Assembly: GCF_036324505.1 (NCBI RefSeq) | Contig: NC_086352.1 | Location: 27,002,812-27,066,811, forward strand | DNA from: Eleginops maclovinus | Taxonomy: Eukaryota; Chordata; Actinopteri; Perciformes; Eleginopidae | DNA: 64,000 nucleotides | Reading direction: 5' to 3' | Part shown: in pieces, positions 1 to 58,500 of the stretch | Layout: the number at the start of each line of letters is the position of its first letter | Numbering within the stretch: the first letter of the stretch is position 1 | Program-made: the position numbers and the translations under genes | Notes under the pieces: model-generated | Told to the model about the DNA's origin: nothing | What the model saw: only the letters and a program-made list of their open reading frames with translations | Database searches by the model: none

Positions 1-3000
1 GAATCCCCTTTGAAAAACTCAAATGAAAATGTACATCTGATCATTTTAGCCCTCAGTCCTTGTAAATTGCATCATATTGATAAATAGCATTATTTAGGTG
101 AATTGGGTAATTTTGGTTAACAACAGAACATGTGAAATTTTGTTTGTGAGATTTGTAGCTTTTTTGGTCTCAACAAAAATGGATCCATATTTAAATTGCT
201 CTTCCTGTGGATACACTGGCTACACAGCTGCAGCTGAGGTGAAAGGAGCATTTTGGTGTAAATTCAGAATACTGAAATGAATACTCCTTTGGAAAATGGG
301 CAATAAAAATGAACAAATAACGAGATGGATCATATACCCAATGACACATAAAACAAGAGTTCTGGTGTAAAATAAAACCAGTTTATAAGCAGAAATAACA
401 TGTTTTACTCTATTATTCAGAGCTTCTTGTGGCACTCTCACACTATACTATGAAAAGTATCTTTGCTCCTGTAAACTGACATTTCGAAACCAACAATTGT
501 GAGGGAGGAGAAGGCCAAAGATAATGAGGCACATGTTATTTTTGTTTTGCTCAATGCTGGAACTTTGACACGTAAGAGAACCTTTTTGATAGATCTTAAA
601 ATTAGTTAGTTGTGTGGTATGGAAACGTGGATGTCAAATGTAAAGGGAAACTGTCAAGAGCGGTCAACATGGCCAGGGAAATTATAGGGAAACCACAGAT
701 GCAGCCATTTACTTAATTAGAAAATCAAAGGTAGCTGTACCATTTATTGTACCAACAATTTGAATTTGTAGTATGCCTATTAAACTGTTTTTGATTGCAT
801 TTTGACTTCAGGCTCTTCCAGTGTTTCATACTAGTGTTTTTCAGAATGTTCTTTTTTTTTTGTCCAAGTATGACAATAAAAAACAACCTTTCTTTCATAA
901 CAAATGAATTATCATCAATGAGGGCACTTAATTCAAAAGTCTCTTTCTGCTTCCCAGCTTATTAAAGGACTTCTTACCTGCTTGTATTTACTGTACAACA
1001 GGCAAGCTCCACACAATAATTAGCAAATAAGTTTGACATGAAACATTTAATTTCCTTGGAGATTTTCTATAACGATCCACTTAAATGCAGGGTGCATAAT
1101 TAAAAGACAGTGACAACAAATAAAACAATGACATTTATTTATTGATTCATAGGTTATACATCTCATGATATAATAGCGATATATTATTATTGGCAAAGAT
1201 ACTATAATCCAATTGCATTTCTATACATAAATACAAAATCTGAGGTAGGGCCTCAAAGATTGGTGACATTGAAAATAAATAAATGCATTTCACATATATG
1301 ATATATATATATATCCTTTTTTCTTTTTTACATCTCACACTTATTTAAAAGATAGTTGTTATATCTATATCTACTCTGTTTTCAAATCAAAAGGATGTCA
1401 TGGGCTGTCGGAGGCACATATCTATATCCATAGGCAGCAGTACCTCACGTAGAACACACAGAAATATATGACATTACTCAAGTAATTAGAAATTTAACCT
1501 ATGCATTCATAGGTCAGACAATAAAGTGCCAAAAAGACACGACAGACATAACAATAGGAATACCGGTACCATATGAGACAGACAATTAGCTATTCTGTGG
1601 TGTTATTTTTGATAAACGTGTGATATTCTACCATTAGAGGACATCTATAAGGCCAATGGTTACCTGAAGATGTTTTGTAACGTATTGGCAAACATCGAGG
1701 AACACTACATGGGATATAAATGGCAGTATCTTAACTTCCTATACGCAGATGACACATTCCTTTATTCTTCTAAAGTTTGTTTTTCTGTTTTCACTACAAC
1801 CCTAGTGTAAGTACTCTTTCTTTGGTTACCTATATTGCCCAAAGTTGACTTGCAGGCAAAGCAAATTCAGGTTTCTTTTTCTGTTTTCTTCAACCTCCTC
1901 TGTAAGAAAGACAACCCTCTGTTTCTCTTAACATTGTGTAGAACAAAAAGCTCCCTAACATGCACAGACTTATTCTACTCAGAGAGAAAGGAGAAGGATT
2001 ACAATACATGAACATTGAGTTACAGCAACACAAACTGCACATGCAAGCTCTTCGGTGTTATATTTTATGAGGCAATGTGGATTTAACTAAACCCTAAGCT
2101 GTTCTTTTTTTTCTCAAACCAAAAGCACAGAAGCCCAGTAGAAATGGAAACACAGAGACACAAAACACATCATTTACAGCTATTTAGCCGTGGCTCTTAA
2201 GGAAATCATTAAAATCTATCTCAGGGCATAAGAGGCTTTTAGAGCAGACTGTCCATTAGATTCAACACATGATTAAAATGCCAGCCTGCCCCCGTCGCCA
2301 CCCCTGTTCTCAAGTGGGTGGTTGCCATTGGATTCATTTTTTTTTTTTTGAGCATATTGGTGTTGGCAGTTTCGCCCAACTCACAATTTGTCGACTAAGA
2401 AAGAACGAGGCATCCTGGGAAAATAAATCTCCTCTAGTTCTACGCTGAGACTGGCCATGCAAACATCTGATTGATAGTTAGATGGAGTTCCGTAAAACTA
2501 ATACCGAGACAAACACCCACACACACGAGCATACACAGACATACATTATTATCACGTTTAAACAAATAGAGCTACTTAACAAAAGCAACACTGTGGAGCA
2601 AGCAAGCTATTCAACAACAGGGCTTTTGTGCTCATTAATTGATTATGTTTTTGTATACAACCTCTTTAATAACATCTGTGCTATATGCATGTCGAGATTA
2701 TGAAAAGGCATGGCTTTGAGATGCGGTTAAGGAGACCCTTAGATGTCTGAGCATCAGTAATTGCATCCAAGTACAAGTAAACGCCTGTAGTGTTAAAAGC
2801 ATAATAAAGCCAATCAGGACTTTGTGTCAACGTGAATATGCGTAGCCAAATAGTCAAAGCGTGGAAAGGACTAATTGCTTCTGAGTGAATACATGGTGTT
2901 ACTGTGTAGGTAATTGGTTGGCAGCCCACAAACGGAAAAGTTGACTATCTTCATGTGACATTGAAGGACATTTGGACTCCTGCTGAGCTGCACTGCTTCT

Positions 3001-5109
3001 TTTCCTTGTGTTACCAAGCAGTTACATCTGAAGAAGACTTTGACGCCCACAGAAACACAGCTTACGGAAGCTCATTAGTGCTCATGATGTCTTGACAGCA
3101 CAATTTAAAGGGACTTATGTCCTAAATTACAGCCATTTAACTGATTCTGATGGATCACAGTGTGAGCTTAACTGAAAACCTTTAGTTTTCTGAATATGAA
3201 GATAAAACGCAGTTAACAAAGTGCCAATAAATGTTCAAGCTAATTACAAGGCATTTTATAATGAGGATTGTGTTAATAAATCTTAGCTAGGTATTGTTTT
3301 ACATCTAACTATATTATAAAAAGCAACATACTTGATTTAGCACTGCACACAGTTTGGCAAAAGTCACTTGTACATCCTGTATTGGCATCGCAAGGCGCGT
3401 TTAAGCAAAAAGCAAGCAAAAATCAAAGTGATGATGCGTTGAGGTAACCAGGAAGTAGTATTCTGATCCTCTGCAACTCACTCTTAATATAATTTAGCAT
3501 TCGGATGGCTCAAGATTCTGTTTCCTATGCACTGAATGCTATTGTTCCTACAACTACCAGAGTAGTGTGATGGAAACGAGTATACCTGAGACCCTGTTTT
3601 TACGAGGACACAGAGATGCAAGAGGCATAAGTCTGAAATGGCTAAGAGGTCTCCGAAGGTCAACCACAAACAACAAGAGACAAAGTACACTTCCAGAAAG
3701 AAGGAGGCCATTTTCTATGCTATTCTTCATCTACTCACACTTAGTAGCTGCTCCTAACAATTGTGAGGACGCGACAACACACGCGCTGACTACTCGTAGG
3801 GGTTTTTTAAGGAGTGTACACTTTGTACAAGATAATACTCAGCTAGCAAGAGAAACATGGGGTTTTCAGATACATGAACACAAACACACACACAGTCACT
3901 CTCAATCTCTTTCTTGCTAGCTCTCTCCTCTGCTGGAGGCTATACAGTACATATAATATATATATAATTATATATTTGATTTACTCTACTGATGTGATGC
4001 ATATTGTTAAGATGGTTTGACTTGACAGGTTCACAACACATACAGAGATTAATACACTGTCTAAAATATAAGCAGAGAGTGACTACAAGGTCAGATTTTA
4101 GTGTCTTAAATTGGTTAAATGGCCACGTTACTAAAGGAAGGAGAGACTACTCTAGAGGTATCCTACATTGGGAATGTGTTCTTTAGAATAATACAATAAA
4201 GGAGACCAGGAGTGCAACTTAGTAAATAGACCAAGGGAGAGGGTATCACAAATGGTCCCTTGGATTCAGAGAGAGAAATAGATCCAAGCGTCGACCATAC
4301 TGCAGAGTCATCCAGGCCGAAGTGTATCTACCAAAAGTGGTTATCAGGATGCATTCGCTACTCTACTGCGAAGGAGGAGGCACAAATTGCAGATCGTGTG
4401 ATCTATTTTTAACAAAGCAAGAGCGAGTGAGCAGAAGCTACTGTGAATATACATATATACTGCTGGGTAGGAACAAAATGTGAAACCAGTGCAATTTTCT
4501 TTTTTTCCAGAGGCTGATATTATTTGTAATGCTGTTGGAAATTTGTACACGGATGGAACAAAACACAGATCCCCGCCGAGCTCATTGAACCGCTGCTTCT
4601 CTGTCGCACAATTTTCTTTTTGTTTTCCTGTGTCTGCTTGCACCAAGATGATTCATTATCTCTACACACAAGTATGACGGCACACGCACACACAAACGCA
4701 CGTACACACACGACTCCATAGGGGGCAGCTATGGTGAGTCTAATATTGCAAGTGCAGTCTGAGCCGTGTCATTTTATGACACAATTTTCTCTTGGAATAA
4801 AGATCCCTGGGAAGGGTTCCGAAGTAATCAGTGGTCATGTGTGGGGGGCAATGATAGCCCATTAACCGAGTACGAAGCAGCAGAGGAGGAGTAGACCAGC
4901 CCCCCCCCAATAAAAAAAGAGAGGAGGTGGTGAAAAAGGAGAGAAGGGAGAGGGGAGGGAGCCTGTTTGCAAATCCAACAGGGAGGATGACAGGACACAT
5001 GGGGGTGAAGCACAAACAGGCGAAAGGGAAATAAAGGAGAGGAAGGGGTGTTTCCAGGCGCCCCCTGCAGGGGTTGGAGTTGGTTGGTGCAATTCTTCCT
5101 GGGTTACTA
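1..5109. other. SLC6A5 3' UTR and downstream flank; no other gene seen
   Basis: No exon or RNA gene could be recognised on either strand. Downstream of the SLC6A5 stop, the nearest minus-strand ATTAAA is at 2665-2670 and the nearest canonical AATAAA is at 1761-1766, with another pair at 1134-1143. The 3' UTR is therefore either a few kilobases long or uses a variant signal. In human the next gene on this side is NELL1, but nothing resembling its exons was found. There is an impure CA-rich stretch near 4680-4712 and a purine-rich stretch near 4917-4960. Confidence 0.5.
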
Positions 5110-23837
<18,728 letters not shown>

Positions 23838-23840
<3 letters not shown>

Positions 23841-23871
23841 TTTTGGGTGTCTGCTGGCAGGCTGAGGTCAG
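23838..23871 (-). CDS. SLC6A5: SLC6A5 exon 1: start codon at the exon's last three bases
   Basis: The coding part is only ATG at 23838-23840, followed at once by a strong donor (GTAAGT). Spliced to exon 2 it gives MDFSDQREMTKQP, which aligns well with human GlyT2 MDCSAPKEMNKLP. After splicing the start context is good (A at -3, G at +4). The upstream limit of this exon is unknown. An acceptor-like CTCTTACAG ends at 23872, so exon 1 could be a 34-nt internal exon behind a non-coding one; alternatively transcription starts near 23.9 kb. The 5' UTR extent is inference. Confidence 0.75.
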
Positions 23872-24300
23872 CTGTAAGAGAAGACTGGAAGTGGACTGCT
23901 TGTAGCCGCGCAAAGCAGCGAGTGCAAAAGCTCTTCTATAGCTCCGTGGGAAAGAGTGGAGTTTGCGTCAGTGCAGAGCAAGGTGCCCTTCGCGTGACAT
24001 TTTCTTGATAATAGGAGTTTGATAAATCATTGGCCTTGATTCGGATTTTTAAAGGGACAACCGGAGCCAATACGATGAGGGGCGCGTGAGTGCGTGCGTG
24101 AATTGGGTGCGTTCTTGTTACGCACGGCATGCGTGAGCGCTGGACGGACTCTTTCCAAAGCTGATTAATACACTTGTCTCTGGGGATGTGTAGGATGCTT
24201 ACACACTTACACATTTACACACAGGGACGCATCTCACGCAGGCATACACACAGCTCGTTTTGGATTAAGATTTCCAGGTTTAGGGTTTATTGGAGAGGAT
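23872..24300 (-). promoter_or_regulatory. Presumed SLC6A5 promoter region
   Basis: Sequence immediately 5' of the start-codon exon. A weak TATA-like TATAGAA reads on the minus strand at 23934-23940, which would place a start near 23905. An acceptor-like CTCTTACAG at 23872-23880 instead allows an upstream non-coding exon. Several CG dinucleotides (24080-24140) stand out from the AT-rich surroundings. No start site can be fixed from sequence alone. Confidence 0.35.
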
Positions 24301-24766
24301 CTAATGCAGCAGAAAACACGTTTGTCAAAATTGTGTTAGTACTTTGCTGAGTCGTGATTCTCTCGTACAGTTACCATAACAGTAGCCACTACTGGGAAAG
24401 GGACATTTGCAGTGCACAAGAATCTTGCTTTAATAGAAAAACGTTGTTATTTCCCACCATAAACTGTAAGGCCCGACAATGCAGAAGCTACACAATGTAA
24501 TAAATGGGGCATTAGTTGTAGAGGTTTATAATAGTTGTTAGAAGACGGGGCTGGTATTCGTACACATATTATCATACATTGATATGCATTTACATACATA
24601 CATGTAAGGTGTAATAAAATACACGGTCTAAGACTATGGGCTATAAATGGTCTGAACTATAAATAGTTTTTCCACATGGCAGGTTTTACGCACTAGAGGC
24701 TCTATACGTTCCTTCGTGCGTCAGCAATAGGAGCATTGATCAAGTAAAAAAAAAAGTGGGCGAGGT

Positions 24767-24776
24767 CTTTATAAAG
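24767..24776. promoter_or_regulatory. Palindromic TATA element CTTTATAAAG
   Basis: A perfect 10-bp palindrome holding TATAAA on both strands, preceded on the plus strand by a GC-box-like GTGGGCGAGG. It is about 0.9 kb upstream of SLC6A5 exon 1 and could serve a distal first exon. Use is unproven. Confidence 0.25.
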
Positions 24777-25739
24777 CTACTCATTTGTTAAAGTCTTACG
24801 CAAGAAGAAGGCCTCTTTTTTCATTAAATCACGTGTGTCAGGAGGAACCAGAGCCAACCATAGAGCTTGGACTGTAAGCAGTGACAGCAGAGAGGGAAAA
24901 AAAGTGCCATGGAGATTCTAAAACGCTGCATTGCGCATACCATCCTCCAAGCCTCCCTTTAAACGCCTAATGTAAATGCAAGTCCTGTGTGTAGGAATTT
25001 ATAGGCCTAAAAAAAAGGCAAAAGCGTACTCATTATTCTCATCAATTAAGGAAACTTGTATAAGGGTTCATTATAAACACCTCCTCACAAAACAAAATAA
25101 AATAAAAAACAGACACAACCAACACAAGGGAGGGATATTTGTTCCGTAAAATAAAGTGGGACCCTTTGCTGCAACAAAATATTTGTGCTGAATAAAGCAC
25201 AATTATCACTGGCCCTGTGATTGGCTCAGTCACACTGGTTGGTTGGACCTGACAGGCCAATTATAAATGTGTTAACAAAAAATAACTAGGTAGTTGCTTA
25301 GCAACCACGTTGTCTAGCTAGCTGTTTTTACAAGCGATATTTCCAGCCAAAAATGGGATAGGCCTAACATTTTATTTAAAAAAACATATAATAATAATAA
25401 ATAATTATATAAATAAATAATAAAAAATATAAATAATAACAATGACAATAAAAACGCATTTCCTAATGAAATGTCTAAATTTGCTCAACAATTAATAGTT
25501 AGCCATTTCATTTAGTTTTTAAATTTGTATGAATTAGTTTGAATAATTATGCTACTTTTACGCAGTTGAACTGTTCATCTAAGTACAAGGCTGGTTAATA
25601 CTTGACATTAAAGAACAACACTAACATGTCATCAAATAGTTTTCAGCTAAACCCTAAAGACCCGCTTTTAGATACAATAAGATAAATATTCAGAAAAACA
25701 TCTCATTAAAATTAAGAAGCGAATCTGCTGTTTTTAACC

Positions 25740-25960
25740 ATTGTTTCACGACACCTGAGCAGGTTGGAGGCAGTGTCCCGGCTGTGATCACTGTGGTTAC
25801 ACAGGGACAGTCGGGGCCGCTCACTCACTATGCACGCGGCGCTGCCACCGCTTGTAAATCTCCGTCCGGCCCAGATAACAGGCTGCAGCGGTGTGTTAGC
25901 CGCCGCCTTCACTTTAATTACATTGTCAACACAGAATAATTGTAATTGATTTCTGCTCGT
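25740..25960. promoter_or_regulatory. Candidate upstream enhancer block
   Basis: A GC-richer island in AT-rich intergenic DNA, with CG dinucleotides, a GATA core (CAGATAAC), and clustered homeodomain/SOX-like motifs (TTTAATTACATTGTC, TAATTGTAATTGA). The composition resembles conserved non-coding elements, but conservation cannot be assessed here. Confidence 0.25.
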
Positions 25961-26253
25961 CTTCCAAAGTCCGCTGAACACAGACTACTGCACACACACT
26001 ACATACACGCACTGATAGGCTTTCTCTACTTTTGATTCCCATGAGGATTTCAAAGAACTAGCAGAACATGGATTGCTTTGCACACATCAGCAGGAAAAAA
26101 AGAGCACGTGTATCACAAATACGTTTCCTTATCTAACGTGAAGAGAATCCTCAAAAACATTTCTTCTTTTGTTTTCTGATTTGGTTTTTCTTAAGTGCTG
26201 ATCGAGGAGCTGAACTAACCTAGGCAGGGTTTCTCGTTGTCTCCTCGTGCTCG

Positions 26254-26279
26254 TTAATTACACCAGCTCGTGTAATTAA
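26254..26279. repeat. Perfect inverted repeat with paired homeodomain cores
   Basis: Arms TTAATTACAC and GTGTAATTAA around a 6-bp spacer CAGCTC; each arm has a TAATTA homeodomain core. It could bind a homeodomain dimer; function is inference. Confidence 0.6.
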
Positions 26280-26388
26280 TTGATCCCTCCCACTGTCGCC
26301 TGACTGATAAGAAGCCGCATCCATCTGAAGCGCCTGGGAAGCAGTGATTCAGAGGAGGAGGTCACCCAGGGGCCCGTGGCACCCGTCG

Positions 26389-26390
<2 letters not shown>

Positions 26391-26445
<55 letters not shown>
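26391..26445. repeat. (ATC)n trinucleotide microsatellite
   Basis: About 18 uninterrupted repeats upstream of SLC6A5. A minus-strand frame through it gives a run of methionines, an artefact. Confidence 0.97.
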
Positions 26446-27762
26446 GTCTTGGCCCCACATTTGAGTTAGGCAGTTTACGTAACAGTATAAGAAAAACGGT
26501 CCTGTAGTTGTAATGACAGTTCTTGACGGGGTCTGATTTGTTCATGCAGCTGCTTTGTGTGAAACAAACTCATTGTTTCTCCAGTGACAGATTCATTTAA
26601 GGTAGTAGGCCAATTTGAATTATAGTAGGCCAATATTATTAATACTCTTAATTAAGGTTGGTTATGTAAAAACGTTTTTACATAGTCAGTGTCAGTTTGA
26701 GAAACTTTAACAAAAGCTAGACTAAATGCTGAACATCATTTTAGTTTTTATGATAAAAAATATGAATCTTCCTTTAAATTAAAAAGCTGTGAAGCAACAT
26801 TTGATAGTTAACTTGACATTATAGACAACGTTTTAAAGTAGTAATTTCACCAAGTCTAAGATGATTTAATAGCTGACTATAAGGTAATTAAATCTGCATG
26901 ATAAAAAAGACAGTTTATTATACTTTATTTATTCAAGAACTACATGTCCAACAGTTGCAGCCTCTACTTTTTTCCTGTATGCTGTATTTCATGCCGGTGT
27001 GCAGACCAGACTGTATTAAAATACTGGCAGAGGACACAGAAGCGGTGAACATACATCTCAAGAGATGACTGTCATGAGGCAGCCAGCCGCAGTCTGTCCC
27101 TCCTCCTCCTCTTCCTCACAGACCACTACACTTTCCCATATTCCAGGATTCGTCATCTCAGGCAGAGAAGAAAAGGAAAACATATTTAATTGTAAGCAGA
27201 GCTTGCTCAATGAAGTATGTAAAGAGGCTTCAGTCAGCCTTTTTAAAGCTGAAATTCATTTTGCGTTGTCCCAATAAACTCACGGAAGATGGATGATGCC
27301 TCCGGTGAGATATCATGCAGCTCAAAGTAGGATAATAACGAGGCGAATGTGGAGGGAAATTAGTGGAAATACTTGGCAAAAGGACCAAATGTCTTTACGA
27401 AGAGCTGGCGGGACAGTTCATCTCAGTGCTTTTCATTTCGTTACACATTTTGATGAGACAAGAGTGGTGCACAGTGAAAGTGATTTGAACTGTTGAGTGT
27501 GTGTGGATTTGGTTATTTTTAAGTCAAAAGTCATTTAAGTGTAAAACTGGACCAAACTGGATTTCAAAGTTGAGCATTTTTGGACTTTAGGTTACAGTTG
27601 TTTCAACAGCGTGTATATGACTGCATTTCAAGCTGCGTCACATTGAAATAGAGTTAACACCACTTGAAACAATGATTACGTCACAATCTAAAAACCTTCC
27701 TTACATGATATACCATTGAGTCAATGAAATAAACTCAAAAAGAATTGTGTATGTTATGTTTT

Positions 27763-27768
27763 TTTATT
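27763..27768 (-). terminator. PRMT3 polyadenylation signal
   Basis: AATAAA on the minus strand, about 66 nt after the PRMT3 stop, predicting a short 3' UTR with cleavage near 27740-27750. It is the first canonical signal downstream of the stop. Confidence 0.7.
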
Positions 27769-27833
27769 ACATGAATGGTCAGTTAAAACGGTGGGTTATA
27801 TCTACTGGATGATGTACAGTGCAATAGCTGACA

Positions 27834-54054
<26,221 letters not shown>

Positions 54055-55444
54055 CTGCAAAAAGAGGAGAATAAGCATTATCACCAAGGTATCTTCTGGA
54101 ACAAGTGTACTGACAAACGGTCAAAAGCAGCAGTCCAATTAGCATTGTCTTGTTTCTTTGATAATAAATGCGTGCAAGGACAAGACTACATAACCGCTGG
54201 ACAATTTATTTACTTTTTTATTCAAGATCACGATAGTGGAAATCTGAATTAGCCGTGACTGTGAATCGAGTAGTGCTCCAACGTGGTCTGACACCCAGGA
54301 TCCCCAGATTTGACCCTGGGTTGACCTTCTGTTCTGCTCCAGTAGATGGCACATTAACCATGGTATTATTCCATTAATGGTGAAATTGAATTTTGTCCAC
54401 ATCTTGTTGGCTTCGGCATGAGTGGCAGGAACTGCTGACAAATGGCTTTTTCAACCTCCTACTCAGTCCATGCAGCAGATCTACAATACCAATCGGATAA
54501 GGTGCACCACCAGCCCCCTTGAATATGGTATTTATGAGCACAACAATTGGGCAGGTTCAGAAATATGGGATATCTCCATCTGGAACAAGGAGGTGGAGCA
54601 ATACAACTATGTGTACAGTTATACTGTAACTGATGACCCATATAGCCCTATAAAAGATTCGACAACACTGAACAAAAACACTTCTCAATGCTTTCAGATG
54701 TGTGTTTTTACGATGAAATCAAGAGCACAAGGAAAATAGGACATCCTTCAATTTTCAATCAGGATATTTGGTCCCAAACATTTTCCATCACCATGATGAA
54801 TTTGTCCTCATGTTCACTGTAGATCTTTGAATCCTTACATGCGTTTTTATGGATTTCTGGATCAGTTCCAATTGGCTATCTGATACCGACATTCATTCAG
54901 GAATAAATCACATTGGTGCTTAATCATCAGTTTACCCATGACTGCCAATTTGCATTACTGCAATTTTCGAGGTTGGTTCGTCATCCAAATAATATGAAAC
55001 CAAAGTTATAAGGAAATACATATCAGTCTTTGTTTTACTTTTGCTTTGGACTATATGATAGTTTCATAAAAGTATTTAACTGGTTTACGCATATCGGCTA
55101 AACTGGATACTGATTTTTTTTTTTTATGACCAAAACATTTCTGATAACAGAGCAATCAATTAATATGATAACGTATTTTACTAATGCTACTGTAGTGTAA
55201 TTTAATTTCTAGTAGTTTAATATTTGAGAAATTTCAATTATGTTACAGCGACTGAAACATCAAAGCAAGATGTAAGCAGCTGTACCGTGACACAGAGATG
55301 AAATTTGCAGCATTAACAGGTCAAATATGAAAAAACACAATGAGTTATGTTGAAGATTTCAATATCTCTACTTTCTTGTCGACCGGGGACCAAGGACAAG
55401 GAGAGGTGAGGGCCAGTACACAAGATAAAGACTGAATCAGGGCA

Positions 55445-55486
<42 letters not shown>

Positions 55487-55487
55487 T

Positions 55488-55580
<93 letters not shown>
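55445..55580. repeat. (TG)n microsatellite
   Basis: About 136 bp, the longest in the window, with GGGTGTGGG interruptions near 55480-55490. Confidence 0.98.
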
Positions 55581-55581
<1 letters not shown>

Positions 55582-58500
55582 AGGATGGGGTTGTGTATGA
55601 GGAAGAGAGAGTAGAGGAGAGAGGAAAAGCAAGACAATTCATTTAAAGAAGACGCAGTGGCCAGCAGAACAGTAATTTGGTGAGATAAGAGGCTTATTAT
55701 TAAAATAAAGACAACCTTCCATTAAAGAGGAGGCAAGCGTCAGACAAACGGGGGAAACAGCTCTGATTAATAACAAACTCCGAAATCGTCACCATCTCTG
55801 TCATGGGCCTGAGCTGAGAATGACAGCGATGAAGCTGATATAACTGACTCATCCTCTGCGGGACGATAAAGAGAAACATTCTTTTGGTTTAGCAACAGCG
55901 GAATTGTCTCGAACCAAAGTCAGGTCCGCCAATCGTCTCCTGTCGTGGTCGATGTCCTTAGCAGCCGAGCGGGTCGTTTTTTAAAACCCCTGCAAAGAGA
56001 ACACCAGCCTCGTAATTTAGATCCCAATTTCACGGGACGCTGCTTCTCTTGACGGGAGGAGGATATGAGAGGGAGAGATGCCCGAAAGCAGACTCACACC
56101 TTACTTTTATTACGTCAACAATGCTCCAGGATTACTGCCCCCCCTCTGCCGCCTTTTATGTCCTCCCAGCTGCATGTACCACATTCCTCCTAATTTATAT
56201 ATCTGCAGTGTTAATTACCAAAAACACAGAAACATATACCTACTACTGTACCATTCGAATTGGATGTGTGGAGGAAATACAGCAAAAGCACTTTAGTTTG
56301 TCTGAGTCTGGTTAGATCTTGCCTGAATACTTCAACTTGTACATGACAAATTAGTAGTTACAACCCACCAGTGAGCCTGCCACACCTACAGACATGTGTC
56401 ATCACTAAGGTCAAAAATAAAACTAGATGTAAATGTTTTGGGCAATTTCACTGAAGACGATCAGTGAACAGACAGATATAAGAGATGTCAGTCACACCTA
56501 CTGTACAATATAACAAGAAAAGGTATTAAAAAGTGAGACTTTTGATGATGTGCAGGCATCCTTCAGGCTAGTTAGTGCTGATGTATTAATTACAGGAACA
56601 CAGCGTGCAAATGTAATATCTCTCACAGTTTCATCAAACTCAAAGCAACAGTGTCTCAGTGTTTTAATTAAAAGTTCCAAGTTTTAATATATAATCCTAC
56701 CATTTATACATATCCAGCAAAATGCTGAACAACGTGCAACGATGAGTCATACTGTCTCATTTAATCGGTTTGACCTGTAACATTTTTGATTTGCGCAAAA
56801 TGTATGCAACATTTTATAGCAACCCTGTAGAATGTTTCAAACACTAAAAGTGATACAGAAGGTCGGCTAAAATGGAAGAGTATGTATTTTATCGCTTAGT
56901 ATGCTATTTATTTCACTAGATCAGAGGTTTCCTCAACAAAGAGTGAATAATGTACATTTCGCCTTCTCAAATTCCAAGCACAAATGTCTTGTTTTGTTTG
57001 TCCAAAACACATTGATTTTCGGGTCGGAATGATAGATCCATTATTAAAATAGTTGGCAACTATTTCTCTGTTGATTGACCTATTGTTGGGGCTCCAAATG
57101 ATTGTGTTCAAAACTAAGTTAGCAACATTTTGAGCTTAGTTTAGCAAATAAAGTAGATGCAGGGATAACTAACTGTCAAAGAAAAAAATACACCAAACAC
57201 TAATATAAAAAAGTCCAGTTGTTTAGAGTAAAATAAGAAAGATCTAGTAACGACCTTGTACAGCCACTAGACCCAACTGTTGTTGTTTGGTGAGTTACTG
57301 TCATTTGCAAACTTACCACAATATTTCATATGAGTATGTATTTAAAATACACACACAAAACATGAATACCATGTTTGTATTTGTTGGAAGGCAAGCTATG
57401 GTAGCATTTTCCTCTTGCTTCCAGTTTATTTTCTTGGCTAAGTATCTCTGTTTTGCTTCATAGCTAGGTGCCAGTAATAATTAAACACTGCTTCTTAAAG
57501 GGCCTATGTTGTTGTACCTCTCTTTAACACAAAAAGGATCTTTAGGCATCTGCTTTCAACATGTGGGTTGGTCAACAGCATCAATTCAAAGACAATAAGA
57601 CCCTTTCGGTATAAAAGTGTGTGTACGTTGTTGCAAACTTTCAGGTGAAAACTTCATCAAAACGCAAGAGTTCAACTGCCTAACGTTCTCTTTTATCTCA
57701 CTTTATCTTAATTTATTGTGCGTTAGGAAAAACAAGATTACATCTAAACACCGGACTGATGTTTTTGATACCATTTTCCCCAATCGATATGCCTGCCTAC
57801 AGGCTCAGCGACACAGATGGGCCGAGGTGTTTGCAGTACTGGCTGGTGCAGGCCATGCTCTGCAGTATAGTCACTGTGCATTTCCATAAAAGAGACTAAT
57901 GAAAACCTAATGAGAATGGGCTGGAGCAGCTTATACACATTAACAAAATTAGCATATAAAACACATTCACGAGTGGGCTACTACACACATACACATCTAA
58001 ATATACACAAACGAAGATACAAACTGCAAAAACAGTTTTACAGCTGTTTCTTATGTCTACAGATCTAGCTTTTTAAAGAGATGTACCTTCCCCTTAACTT
58101 TACACAAATGCAATTCAGTTGGTTTTTCCCTGTCTTCCGAAGTGAAAAAGTATTGGTGTGCTACAATTTGCAGATGTTTGTGTCCATCAACCAATGGGAC
58201 ACTGAGTGACTGTCAATTATGGGTACCAAGAAGCATTGTGGTACAAAATCTGCATCAGCGGTTTACACTTTCCTCCACCCTCCAGTACCTTCTCTCTTCT
58301 ACTGCATTAAACATACGTCTTTGTCAATTACTGCGGATCATCATCACTTCCAGTCCCAGCAGGGCCAAGGCAAAATAAAGGTGATGGTGTGCATGCATGA
58401 ACGTGTGTGTTTCTGGGAGTACTGCCATGCTTCACTGCATACCGGTGGCAGCAGCTCTACGTCAACAAGCCTCTCCTATACTATTCTATGGTCAGGTGAC

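Larger units (their letters stand above)
24301..27740. other. Interval between SLC6A5 and PRMT3
   Basis: No exon or RNA gene recognised. It contains an AT-rich run at about 25376-25440, a GC-richer candidate enhancer block (25740-25960), an inverted TAATTA pair (26254-26279) and an (ATC)n tract (26391-26445). The SLC6A5 start and the PRMT3 stop are about 4 kb apart. Confidence 0.6.

Noticed and set aside
1..5109. NELL1 exons expected downstream of SLC6A5
   Set aside because: No EGF, VWC or laminin-G-like exon found on either strand; the gene probably starts outside the window.
26276..26545. Frame with a long methionine run
   Set aside because: Product of the (ATC)n repeat; no domain on either side.
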